NCBI GenBank assembly: GCA_002477275.1
Contig: DLOU01000039.1
Span: 1-17,671, forward strand
Direction of reading: 5' to 3'
Origin: Caryophanales bacterium UBA7476
Lineage (GTDB): Bacteria > Bacillota_I > Bacilli_A > RF39 > UBA660
Length of the DNA stretch: 17,671 nt
Shown: piece after piece, positions 1 through 6,756 of the stretch
Layout: each line of letters begins with the position of its first letter
Numbering within the stretch: position 1 is the stretch's first letter
The notes under the pieces: model-generated
The model's database searches: none
What the model was told of the DNA's origin: nothing
Seen by the model: the letters and a program-made list of their open reading frames with translations, nothing else
Program-made: the position numbers and the translations under genes

Positions 1-15
1 AAAAAACCGAAACTC

Positions 16-39
16 AAAAGAGTATTCTCTTTTTTTTTT
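16..39 (+). terminator. Intrinsic terminator of a gene left of the window
   Basis: AAAAGAG (16-22) pairs with CTCTTTT (27-33) around a TATT loop and is followed by an unbroken T run to 39. It would end transcription coming from the left of the window. The stem is short and AT-rich, so strength is uncertain. Confidence 0.45.
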
Positions 40-75
40 ATTGTTTTTGATTTATAATAATTATTGGTGAATGAT

Positions 76-696
76 ATGAGTAAAAAATTAAAAATAAGAC
101 ATTATGTTACTATTTCTTGTATTTTAATTTTTTTGGTGATAGCTATTTTTGTGGTAAAAAAAGATTCATTATATATAGATAGATTAGGTTATAATTTTGT
201 TTCTTCTTTTATATCTGATTTTAGAACAACATTTGTTAAATTTATTACGTATTTAGGAGGAGCACAACTTGTTATACCATTATTTGCTATTGTACTTATT
301 GTATTTGTATGTATTGGTAGAAAAAGGGATTCTTTACTTCTTGGCTTATGTTTATTCTTTCAAACTCTTTTAAATTATATTCTAAAACATATATTTAGAA
401 GAACTAGGCCATCTGTTTTAAGACTTATTAAACAGGGTGGATATAGTTTTCCTTCTGGTCATACAATGATTAGTAGTGCATTTTATGGATATTTAATGTA
501 TATAGTTTATAAAAATGTAAAGAATAAATATTTAAAATGGGGATTAATCATTTTTCTTTCTATTTTAGTATTTATGATTGGATGTAGTAGAATATACTTA
601 GGAGTTCATTATACAAGTGATGTTTTAGCTGGATTTTTTATTTCAATCGCATATTTAATTATTTTTATAGAAATAACTAAAAAATTTAAAAAGTAG
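76..696 (+). CDS. PAP2-family membrane phosphatase (lipid phosphate phosphatase type)
   Basis: Polytopic membrane protein of 206 residues carrying all three signature blocks of the PAP2 acid phosphatase superfamily: K104-x6-R111-P112, P126-S-G-H129 and S171-R172-x5-H178-x3-D182. H129 and H178 are the expected catalytic histidines. Hydrophobic segments lie near residues 12-28, 62-82, 86-103, 131-146, 154-170 and 183-199, so the active site should face outward. Known relatives (PgpB, BcrC and YodM types) dephosphorylate undecaprenyl pyrophosphate, phosphatidylglycerol phosphate or similar lipids; which substrate applies cannot be told here. I chose ATG at 76 because GGTGA (66-70) sits five bases before it; the TTG at 64 has no ribosome site. 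The gene ends inside a bidirectional terminator shared with the convergent CarD-like gene. Confidence 0.9.
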   Translation: MSKKLKIRHYVTISCILIFLVIAIFVVKKDSLYIDRLGYNFVSSFISDFRTTFVKFITYLGGAQLVIPLFAIVLIVFVCIGRKRDSLLLGLCLFFQTLLNYILKHIFRRTRPSVLRLIKQGGYSFPSGHTMISSAFYGYLMYIVYKNVKNKYLKWGLIIFLSILVFMIGCSRIYLGVHYTSDVLAGFFISIAYLIIFIEITKKFKK

Positions 697-727
697 AAGT
701 TATGCAAGATTGGCTTCTACTTTTTTT
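688..727. terminator. Bidirectional terminator between PAP2 and carD-like genes
   Basis: AAAAAGTAGAAG (688-699) pairs perfectly over 12 bp with CTTCTACTTTTT (714-725) around a 14-base loop. T runs follow the stem on both strands. The PAP2 stop (694-696) lies in the stem and the stop of the convergent gene (700-702) in the loop, so both genes end within the hairpin. Confidence 0.85.
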
Positions 728-1182
728 GTTATATATTCTTTTGTTTCATCAAATGTCATATTTAAAACTGTTCCAAATTCATTATATAAATATTTTTCTG
801 CTAAATTAAAATATTTATCATCTTTTTCACTAATTTTTTTATTTTGTTTTTGTCTTTCATTATTTCTAATATACGTCATTTTAATTATGGTAATTAATTC
901 TTCATATGAACCACCATTTAGTAATTCTTTATATGTATTTTCAATAAATCTATCATCAATATTATCAAGTGGTTTGATATTTGGTATTTCATCAATTATT
1001 TTTTCTATTTCTTCTTTTGATATAAGGTTTCTCATTAATTTATTATCAATTGGAACTTTTATTATTAATGATTCATCATCAATAGGTGTTAAAATGTAAT
1101 ACTTTATGTTTTTGTCTTCTTTTATATCTCTTATCTTACAGACATCTTTTTTATAAATAATTTTTTCATCTACTTTGTACAT
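700..1182 (-). CDS. CarD/CdnL-like RNA polymerase-binding regulator
   Basis: Protein of 160 residues. Residues 1-60 match the CarD/CdnL/TRCF RNA polymerase interaction domain in pattern: Y-x-V-D-x-x-I-Y, then C-K-I-x-D-I, a YYILTP strand and a basic helix. The remainder is helical and charged, as in the DNA-contacting half of CarD proteins. Family members bind the RNA polymerase beta subunit and stabilise open complexes at many promoters, often rRNA and stress genes. Start at 1182 is set by GGAGG (minus strand, 1188-1192) five bases upstream. It is monocistronic, with its own promoter at 1213-1241 and a shared terminator. There is no signal peptide, so it acts in the cytoplasm. The N-terminal family call is fairly sure; the regulon is unknown. 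Confidence 0.75.
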   Translation of the reverse strand: MYKVDEKIIYKKDVCKIRDIKEDKNIKYYILTPIDDESLIIKVPIDNKLMRNLISKEEIEKIIDEIPNIKPLDNIDDRFIENTYKELLNGGSYEELITIIKMTYIRNNERQKQNKKISEKDDKYFNLAEKYLYNEFGTVLNMTFDETKEYITKKVEANLA

Positions 1183-1212
1183 AATGTCCTCCGTTTCTTT
1201 TTTTTCATTTAT

Positions 1213-1241
1213 ATTTTAACAAAAAATATAAATTTTCGTAA
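1213..1241 (-). promoter_or_regulatory. Promoter of the carD-like gene
   Basis: Read on the minus strand: TTACGA (1236-1241), a 17-base spacer ending in TGT, then TAAAAT (1213-1218). The TGn step makes it an extended -10. The start of transcription would fall about 25 bases before the start codon. Confidence 0.6.
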
Positions 1242-1250
1242 GAAAAAAAT

Positions 1251-1282
1251 AAAAAAATAATAGACATTCTTCTATTATTTTT
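1251..1282 (-). terminator. Intrinsic terminator of the sortase unit
   Basis: On the minus strand AAAAATAATAG pairs with CTATTATTTTT (11 bp, 8-base loop), followed by a T-rich run. In plus coordinates the arms are 1253-1263 and 1272-1282. The sortase stop codon (1275-1277) sits within the stem. Confidence 0.75.
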
Positions 1283-2075
1283 GTTGTATTTTTATTAGTT
1301 TTGCGTGTACTACTGTTCTTTCATCATTCTTGTGACAAGTTGATAAAGTTAGAATTTTATCATTTGAATTTAAAGAAGTATTGAAATTATATTCTGATCT
1401 ATCTTTGATTTTATTTAAAAATGAGTTGTATTTTTCATCGCTTTCAAAATCTATTTTTAAATAGTCACTTGTTTCTTTTATATTGTATACACTAAATATT
1501 TGCCATAGTGTATTTTCACTTTCTGTAGATAATTTTATTATGTAATTATTAGTATTATTTAACCATCCATTAGTAAGTATGCTTTCTAATGTACCAAACA
1601 TTATCTTATCGAGTCTATTGTGCGCATATAAGATAGTATTTTTATTTAAATTATTAATATTATTTCTATAATCAAGAAATACCCAACCAGCACTATTTCT
1701 TTCTTTTGTAAAAGAGTGATTTAAATAAAAATCATTATCTTTTGTTTGAACAAAAGGGTAGTTAATATTTGTTCCATTTATTTTTATCCATCCAACTACA
1801 TCTGAATTTGTTTTCTTTAATTCAGTAAAATCTACATTTATTAAATCCATTTTTATGTAATCCCAATATGGATTTGATTCTTCAATTTCTTCTTGTTCTA
1901 TAATTACTGTATTTTCATCATCTTTAACTATTTCAGGTTCTTTAAAATCTTTTAAGATTTTTGTTGTTTGTTTTGAATCAATATACCATTTTATTATTTT
2001 ATATGAACTAAATATTATTGTAGCAATACAAATTAATGTTAATAAATCTAATATTATTTTTTTCTTTTTTTTCAT
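1275..2075 (-). CDS. Class B sortase (membrane-anchored cysteine transpeptidase)
   Basis: Protein of 266 residues: a lysine-rich start, one membrane anchor near residues 7-24, an acidic linker, and a sortase barrel from about residue 70 to the end. Catalytic residues are visible: H152 in LYAHNR, C247 in TLSTC and R253 shortly after. The AHNR...MFG block and TLSTC fit class B sortases rather than class A. Such enzymes cut a sorting motif (NPQTN-like in the classic case) and attach the protein to peptidoglycan or to pilin subunits outside the cell. Start at 2075 follows GGAG (minus strand, 2081-2084). It is the second gene of a unit, 12 bases after the SGNH hydrolase. No protein in this window has a proper C-terminal sorting signal, so its substrate lies elsewhere or is atypical. 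Confidence 0.88.
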   Translation of the reverse strand: MKKKKKIILDLLTLICIATIIFSSYKIIKWYIDSKQTTKILKDFKEPEIVKDDENTVIIEQEEIEESNPYWDYIKMDLINVDFTELKKTNSDVVGWIKINGTNINYPFVQTKDNDFYLNHSFTKERNSAGWVFLDYRNNINNLNKNTILYAHNRLDKIMFGTLESILTNGWLNNTNNYIIKLSTESENTLWQIFSVYNIKETSDYLKIDFESDEKYNSFLNKIKDRSEYNFNTSLNSNDKILTLSTCHKNDERTVVHAKLIKIQQK

Positions 2076-2087
2076 ATACTCTCCATT

Positions 2088-3233
2088 TTAACTTTTTACT
2101 TTTGATGCTATAAAGTTATATATTTTTTGATAAGTATCTTTTGTATAATGAACTCCATCTACTGTATCAAAACCATTTGATTTTAGATAAGAGTTTGAAT
2201 CTAAATATGTAACATTTTTTAAATCGTTTTTCATTTTTGAATTAAAATCATTTATTGTACTATTTTTTACGCTATAACCATTATAACTTTCTTTTACTTC
2301 ATCTACTGGATTAACTGATAAGTAATACACATCACCTTTTAGCGAAAGAGCTAATGAGTTTATATATGAAATATAATTATTGACATTATATAAATCATTT
2401 ACACCTAAGTTAATTACAAATGCAGTAGAGTCAGAATCATATGATTTTATTTTACTGTTAGAGTTTTTTAAAAATTTTAATCCTTCACCAGATTTAGCAA
2501 TGTATGTTGTCTTTGAATTTTCAAACTTGTAGTTACTTTGTCCATAAAATCTTGAATCACCAATAAGAATGACTTTATTATATGTTGAATTTTTGTTACT
2601 ACTTGAGCTTGAACTATTATTTGAATTATTACTAGATTTACTGCTTGAACTAGAACTATTATTAGAACTGCTACTGGATTTACTGCTTGAACTAGAACTA
2701 TTATTTGAATTACTATTAGATTTACTGCTTGAACTAGAACTATTATTTGAATTACTATTAGATTTACTACTAGAACTTGAATTTTTATTTGAATTACTGT
2801 TTGATTTACTACTAGAACTAGAACTTCCATTTCGATGCTCAGTTGCTACACTTTTTGAAGTTGTGTTTGTACTTGATTTATTTGCATTTGCATAAGTTTT
2901 TGATGATGTATTCCAACATGCTGTTATATTGTATGCAAGTGTTGAGCCGTTTTCTTTAATTCCAACACCTCCATAAGTAGAAATTGTTTCCATAATTGTG
3001 TTTATTACAAGAGGTAAGAATGAAATTATAATAGTACTAGCAACAGCAGTACCGACTTTTTTCATTACATTTTTATCTTCTGGATTAAGTACACCTTTAG
3101 CAAAGTTAATACTAAGTCCTAGTATTAATAATATAGGAGATACCATTCTAATTATATCGACTGCTCTTTTTCCAATATCAATTATTTTAGCAATTGTATA
3201 ATCATTACAAATTTGATTTAAAATAAAAAACAT
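2088..3233 (-). CDS. Pilin-like membrane domain + Ser/Asn repeat linker + SGNH hydrolase
   Basis: Protein of 381 residues in three parts. Residues 1-85 carry two hydrophobic segments (about 27-48 and 60-82) with a short charged loop (NPEDKN) between, resembling VirB2/TrbC-type pilin-like proteins; this likeness is inferred from topology and pattern only. Residues 136-216 are a Ser/Asn/Lys linker of 14-residue units. Residues 219-381 form an SGNH/GDSL hydrolase: GDS at 225-227 (nucleophile S227), GVND at 277-280 (N279) and D359-G-V-H362. Known relatives deacylate or deacetylate cell-wall sugars, lipids or polysaccharides. If both ends of the membrane hairpin face out, the hydrolase works at the surface. 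Start at 3233 follows GGTGA. It is the first gene of a unit with the sortase and diverges from the 441-residue gene. The substrate is unknown. Confidence 0.8.
   Translation of the reverse strand: MFFILNQICNDYTIAKIIDIGKRAVDIIRMVSPILLILGLSINFAKGVLNPEDKNVMKKVGTAVASTIIISFLPLVINTIMETISTYGGVGIKENGSTLAYNITACWNTSSKTYANANKSSTNTTSKSVATEHRNGSSSSSSKSNSNSNKNSSSSSKSNSNSNNSSSSSSKSNSNSNNSSSSSSKSSSSSNNSSSSSSKSSNNSNNSSSSSSNKNSTYNKVILIGDSRFYGQSNYKFENSKTTYIAKSGEGLKFLKNSNSKIKSYDSDSTAFVINLGVNDLYNVNNYISYINSLALSLKGDVYYLSVNPVDEVKESYNGYSVKNSTINDFNSKMKNDLKNVTYLDSNSYLKSNGFDTVDGVHYTKDTYQKIYNFIASKVKS
2595..2828. repeat. 42-bp tandem repeat array coding for the Ser/Asn linker
   Basis: About five and a half units of 42 bp: 2595-2636, 2637-2678, 2679-2720, 2721-2762, 2763-2804 and a partial unit to 2828. 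Units 2679-2720 and 2721-2762 are identical; the others differ by several bases. Each unit codes for 14 residues, so loss or gain of units keeps the frame and only changes linker length. Confidence 0.9.
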
Positions 3234-3251
3234 AATATCACCACTAAAGAT

Positions 3252-3260
3252 ATTTTATCA
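3252..3260 (-). promoter_or_regulatory. Candidate extended -10 for the SGNH-sortase unit
   Basis: On the minus strand the sequence TGATAAAAT (3252-3260) is an extended -10 about 18 bases before the start codon. I see no good -35 at 16-18 bases, so the call rests on the TGn extension and its position. Confidence 0.4.
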
Positions 3261-3299
3261 TAATATCAGTGTAATATGTATAAAATATTAAATTTAATG

Positions 3300-3328
3300 T
3301 TTTCAAAAATTTGTTTTTATGTTAAAAT
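3300..3328 (+). promoter_or_regulatory. Promoter of the 441-residue protein gene
   Basis: TTTTCA (3300-3305), a 17-base spacer ending TGT, then TAAAAT (3323-3328). The extended -10 compensates for a moderate -35. The leader would be about 25 bases. It lies back to back with the SGNH promoter in a 126-base divergent gap. Confidence 0.55.
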
Positions 3329-3359
3329 TATGTATAGATAGATAGAATAGAGGTGTATT

Positions 3360-4685
3360 ATGGCATATAAACGTAATAATGAAGGAAAATTTGTGGATGA
3401 AAATGGAGCAGATGTATTTTCAAATGATATATTTAATCAATTAATGTCGGGAGAGCATAATTACTTATTTACACCTAATAGTAACTATGTAAATATGCAA
3501 GTAGAAAAAGTGTTTATTCCTTCTCCAGAGGATGCACGTAAATATGTAGATATTGTTTGTTCAAAATTAATGGATGATAATGGTAGTTTAGCTTCTGATG
3601 ATAAAGAGAAAGAGTTATACACAAAAGATGTTAAAAGTTTTATGGCAATTGTTAACAAAGTTTGTGATAGTGCACCTGAAGATGTTAAGAATACAATTTT
3701 GGGTGGAACATTTGCTACTAAAGATGATGCTGATCCAAAATATCAAGTTCCATTATACTTATGTAGTGAAATTTTAAAAGCAAAATGGAATGCGGAATAT
3801 CAAAGTAGTCCATCTGAAACATGGGATGATTTTGATACAAGTGATGAGAAAACAGTTGCTACTACTTCAACATTAGGTGAACAAATGGATGTTGTTATTG
3901 GTAAGTTAAAAGCACTAGATTATGATAAAGATTATTTTAGTGGTGATATGAGTGTTGATTCATCTAATTATGTTGCAGCATGTCAATTTGATTCTACAAA
4001 CTCTATTGATATATATGCTCAATGTGAGGATAATTCTTGCGATTTATATGCCACTAATGGTCAACAAACATATAACGTTACAATGTTTAATGTTCAAAAA
4101 CAGGCAGAATTACCTGCAACTGGTGATATTTCACTTCCAACAACTGATATTGCTTTACCAGAAACTACATCAGTTGATACACCAGTTGAAGTTGCTTCAG
4201 TTGCCGCAGCTCCAATTGAGACACCGGCTGAAGTTGCTCCAATTGCTGTAGCTCCAATTGAGACACCGGTTGAGACTTCTCCAGTTGAGACAGTAATTGA
4301 AGAAACACCAGTCGAGATACCAGCTGAAACGCCAGTTAATATTATTACTGATTCAAATGATGTTGCTCAAGTTACTGATATTTCTCAAGATGGAAATGTT
4401 AATGTAGTTCAAGATGTTTTATCACCAAGTATTCCACTTGAAAATGCTGATGTGTTTGCTAATGTTGAGAGTTCTCCAGCTGAATCAGAAATTGCTGGTC
4501 AAACAACACCAATTGAAGTATCTTCAACAAATGATAAATATCAAGAATTGTTAAGATTAAGAGAAGAAGCTTTAAAGGCACAAGAAGCTTTAAATAAAGC
4601 TCTTGATGAATATATAAATTCACAAAGTTCTATATCAATGGAATCAAGTGAAGAAAAAGAAAATGGTATTAGTTTAGCAGCTTAA
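3360..4685 (+). CDS. Acidic orphan protein with Pro/Glu/Thr/Val repeat region
   Basis: I do not recognise this 441-residue protein. It has no signal peptide and no membrane segment, so it is probably cytoplasmic. Residues 1-245 look globular, with many Asp and Glu and cysteines at 88, 102, 134, 208, 222 and 227. Residues about 258-335 are low-complexity, with repeats built on A-P-I-E-T-P, V-E-T and E-T-P-V steps. Residues about 391-418 are predicted to form a charged helix or short coiled coil (LLRLREEALKAQEALNKALD). An internal LPATG (251-255) has no hydrophobic tail after it and is not a sorting signal. ATG at 3360 is set by GAGGTG four bases upstream. The stop falls two bases before the -35 of the gat promoter, with no terminator between. 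The N-terminus reads like a small adaptor or structural protein, but that is a guess. Confidence 0.75.
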   Translation: MAYKRNNEGKFVDENGADVFSNDIFNQLMSGEHNYLFTPNSNYVNMQVEKVFIPSPEDARKYVDIVCSKLMDDNGSLASDDKEKELYTKDVKSFMAIVNKVCDSAPEDVKNTILGGTFATKDDADPKYQVPLYLCSEILKAKWNAEYQSSPSETWDDFDTSDEKTVATTSTLGEQMDVVIGKLKALDYDKDYFSGDMSVDSSNYVAACQFDSTNSIDIYAQCEDNSCDLYATNGQQTYNVTMFNVQKQAELPATGDISLPTTDIALPETTSVDTPVEVASVAAAPIETPAEVAPIAVAPIETPVETSPVETVIEETPVEIPAETPVNIITDSNDVAQVTDISQDGNVNVVQDVLSPSIPLENADVFANVESSPAESEIAGQTTPIEVSSTNDKYQELLRLREEALKAQEALNKALDEYINSQSSISMESSEEKENGISLAA

Positions 4686-4687
4686 AG

Positions 4688-4716
4688 TTGACATTATTAA
4701 AATAATTTATTATAAT
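4688..4716 (+). promoter_or_regulatory. Consensus sigma-70-type promoter of the gatCAB-aspS operon
   Basis: TTGACA (4688-4693), exactly 17 bases, then TATAAT (4711-4716): a perfect match in both boxes. Transcription should start near 4723, at the head of the T-box leader. The -35 begins two bases after the stop codon of the preceding gene. Confidence 0.9.
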
Positions 4717-4722
4717 ATTGCT

Positions 4723-4946
4723 TGAAATTGTTGATGAAGAGAAGTAAAAATTGTTATTTCTTGTAGAGAGTCTATGGTTGGTGAAAATAGATAGAAATAC
4801 TTTTTTGAATAACACTTCGGAGAGCTTAAAGAAATTAAGTAGAATGAGCCGGTACTTGCCGTTATCAAGTAAAGTGACTATATTTTTATAGTAATTTGGG
4901 TGGTACCGCGGAAACTATTCGTCCCTTTTTGGATGAATAGTTTTTT
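4723..4946 (+). promoter_or_regulatory. T-box leader, Asn specifier, controlling gatCAB-aspS
   Basis: All landmarks of a T-box riboswitch are present. The stem I base pairs GAAGT (4741-4745) with ACTTC (4814-4818). The loop E elements AGTA (4743-4746) and GAA (4807-4809) frame the specifier loop; one base later comes AAC (4811-4813) followed by a purine, which gives asparagine. AGAGAG (4765-4770) and GGTTGGTGAAA (4776-4786) are the usual stem I elements. The 14-base T-box GGGTGGTACCGCGG lies at 4898-4911, followed by the antiterminator/terminator region. Uncharged tRNA(Asn) should bind the specifier and the TGGT bulge and allow transcription of the operon. The Asn call rests on the spacing GAA-N-codon-purine and agrees with the genes controlled. 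Confidence 0.92.
4912..4946 (+). terminator. Regulated T-box terminator
   Basis: The arms 4912-4924 and 4931-4943 pair over 13 bp with one G-T step, around the loop CTTTTT, and run into TTTTTT. The 5' arm and loop overlap CGTCCC, which pairs with GGG of the T-box in the alternative antiterminator form. It may also stop read-through from the preceding gene, which has no terminator of its own. Confidence 0.88.
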
Positions 4947-4967
4947 ATTTTTTGAAAGGAGAATATT

Positions 4968-5273
4968 ATGGAAACAGAAGTAACAAAAGAAAAACTAAAG
5001 GATTATGCTTCAAAATTAATGTTTGATATGGAAGATTCTGAGTATGAAACATTACAAGAAGAATTTAAAATATTACTTAAACAAATGGATATTATTGGTG
5101 AAATTCCTAATATTAAAGAAGTTTTACCAATGACTTTTCCGTTTGTAAATAATGATGCAACACTAAGAGAAGATGAAGTAGGAGATTATTTAACAGTTAG
5201 TGAGGTACTTGCTAATGCAAAACAAGAAGTAAATGACCAGGTAAAAGTACCTAGAGTAGTAGATGAGGATTAG
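4968..5273 (+). CDS. gatC: Asp/Glu-tRNA amidotransferase subunit C
   Basis: Protein of 101 residues, the usual size of GatC. It is the small subunit that wraps GatA and holds it to GatB in the GatCAB complex, which turns Asp-tRNA(Asn) into Asn-tRNA(Asn) and Glu-tRNA(Gln) into Gln-tRNA(Gln). Recognisable features are the helical N-terminal half, the MTFPFVNND turn, the LREDEV block and the VPRVV tail. ATG at 4968 follows AAAGGAG at six bases. It is the first gene of the T-box operon, with gatA starting ten bases after its stop. Function is cytoplasmic. Confidence 0.92.
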   Translation: METEVTKEKLKDYASKLMFDMEDSEYETLQEEFKILLKQMDIIGEIPNIKEVLPMTFPFVNNDATLREDEVGDYLTVSEVLANAKQEVNDQVKVPRVVDED

Positions 5274-5283
5274 AGGTGATAAC

Positions 5284-6756
5284 ATGTTAAGAGGAAAAAG
5301 TATATCTGAATTAAGAGAAGAACTTGATAGTTCCAAAGTAACTCGTGAAGAATTATTTGAAGAAGCAAAAGAACTTTCTCATAAATTTCAAGATGAATAT
5401 AACATATATGAAACTATACTTGATAAGTATAAATCTAAAGATAGAGATACTTTAATTAATGGTATTCCTTATGTACTAAAGGATAATTTTTCTACTTCTG
5501 GAATTTTAACTACTGGTTCATCAAATATCTTAAAAGATTATGTACCTGTATATGATGCTACTGTTTATAAAAAGTTAAAAAAAGCTGGAGCTGTTTTAGT
5601 TGGTAAAACTGTTTTAGATGAACTTGCTATGGGTGGAACAGGAACTACTGGTCATACAGGAGTAGTAAAAAATCCATGGGATAAAACTAGACAGATTGGT
5701 GGGTCAAGTGCTGGTTCTGCTGCTGCAGTTGCACTTGGAATAGTACCTTTTTCAATTGGTTCTGACACAGGAGACTCAGTTAGAAAGCCGGCATCTCTTG
5801 GTGGAATCGTTGGATTTAAGCCCACTTATGGTAGGATTTCTAGATATGGTTTATTTGCTTTTGCATCTAGTTTAGATCATGTTGCTATGTTTTCTCGTAA
5901 TGTTAAAGATGCTGCTATTGTTACTGATATATTAAAGGGTCAAGATATTAATGATATGACTACTTTAAAAGATGATGGTAAAAAATATGTAGATACTTTA
6001 GATAATGATATAAAGGGTAAAAAACTTTTCTATATTAAAGAGATATGTGATAAAGAATTATATAAAGATTTGGATGATGAGGTATTAAATGAATCTCTTG
6101 ATAAATTTAGTGAACTTATAGATAAAGTTAAATCTTTAGGAGTAGAAGTAGAAGAGGTTTCGTTTGATAAAAAGTTACTTCAATCTATATATCCTATATA
6201 TATGTGTATTAGTTGTGCTGAAGCTACAAGTAATAATGCTAACTTAACTGGTATTCAATTTGGTCCAAGAATAAATGGAGCCAATATTGATGAGTTAATG
6301 TTTAATGCTAGAACAAAAGGTTTTTCAGAATTTATTAAAAGACGTTTTGTAATAGGTAGTTATGTTCTTCAAAAAGAAAATCAGGAAAGATTATTCTTAA
6401 ACGCACAAAGAATTAGAAGAATGATTGTTGATAAAATGACAGAATTATTTAAGGAATATGATGGAATGATTTTACCAGCTAGTGGTGGAATTGCACCTAA
6501 ATTTGATAATACTTCTGAAAATGTTGCAAATGATAAACTTTCTGATAGATATTTAATTCTTGAAAATCATTTGGCAATTGGTAATTTTGGAGGATTCCCA
6601 TCTATTACTATTCCATATTGTTTTATAAATGATATGCCTATTGGAGTAAATATTACAGGTGGAATTAAAACTGATGATGTTGTTTTAAACATTGCAAATA
6701 AAGTTGAAGAATTAACAGGTTTAAAAGATGTTTATAGTAAGGTAGGTGAAGAATAA
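5284..6756 (+). CDS. gatA: Asp/Glu-tRNA amidotransferase subunit A (glutaminase)
   Basis: Protein of 490 residues, the normal GatA length, of the amidase-signature family. It frees ammonia from glutamine for GatB. The Ser-cisSer-Lys triad is intact: K66 in YVLKDN, S141 in GGSSAGS and nucleophile S165. Spacings (75 and 24 residues) equal those of Staphylococcus aureus GatA. Around S165 the usual GGSIRQP reads GDSVRKP: Asp at 164 and Lys at 168. The following IVGFKPTYGRISRYG and FAFASSLD blocks are typical GatA. I chose ATG at 5284 because GAGGTGAT (5273-5280) sits just before it; an in-frame ATG at 5263 lies inside gatC and has no ribosome site. The last base of its TAA is the first base of the gatB ATG, which suggests translational coupling. 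Confidence 0.95.
   Translation: MLRGKSISELREELDSSKVTREELFEEAKELSHKFQDEYNIYETILDKYKSKDRDTLINGIPYVLKDNFSTSGILTTGSSNILKDYVPVYDATVYKKLKKAGAVLVGKTVLDELAMGGTGTTGHTGVVKNPWDKTRQIGGSSAGSAAAVALGIVPFSIGSDTGDSVRKPASLGGIVGFKPTYGRISRYGLFAFASSLDHVAMFSRNVKDAAIVTDILKGQDINDMTTLKDDGKKYVDTLDNDIKGKKLFYIKEICDKELYKDLDDEVLNESLDKFSELIDKVKSLGVEVEEVSFDKKLLQSIYPIYMCISCAEATSNNANLTGIQFGPRINGANIDELMFNARTKGFSEFIKRRFVIGSYVLQKENQERLFLNAQRIRRMIVDKMTELFKEYDGMILPASGGIAPKFDNTSENVANDKLSDRYLILENHLAIGNFGGFPSITIPYCFINDMPIGVNITGGIKTDDVVLNIANKVEELTGLKDVYSKVGEE

Noticed and set aside
64..75. TTG start 12 bases before the PAP2 ATG
   Set aside because: The ribosome site GGTGA lies between it and ATG 76, which fits only the ATG.
2569..2895. 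Plus-strand reading frame of Leu/Glu repeats opposite the SGNH gene
   Set aside because: It is the mirror of the 42-bp repeat array coding the Ser/Asn linker, has no ribosome site, and is a shadow.
3331..3349. Short TAGATAGATAGAATAG repeat before the 441-residue gene as an operator
   Set aside because: Too short and too simple in AT-rich DNA to call a binding site.
4110..4124. LPATG motif in the 441-residue protein, near a sortase gene
   Set aside because: It is internal, the protein has no signal peptide, and no hydrophobic segment or basic tail follows. It lies in a low-complexity region where such a string is easy to form, and the nearby sortase is class B.
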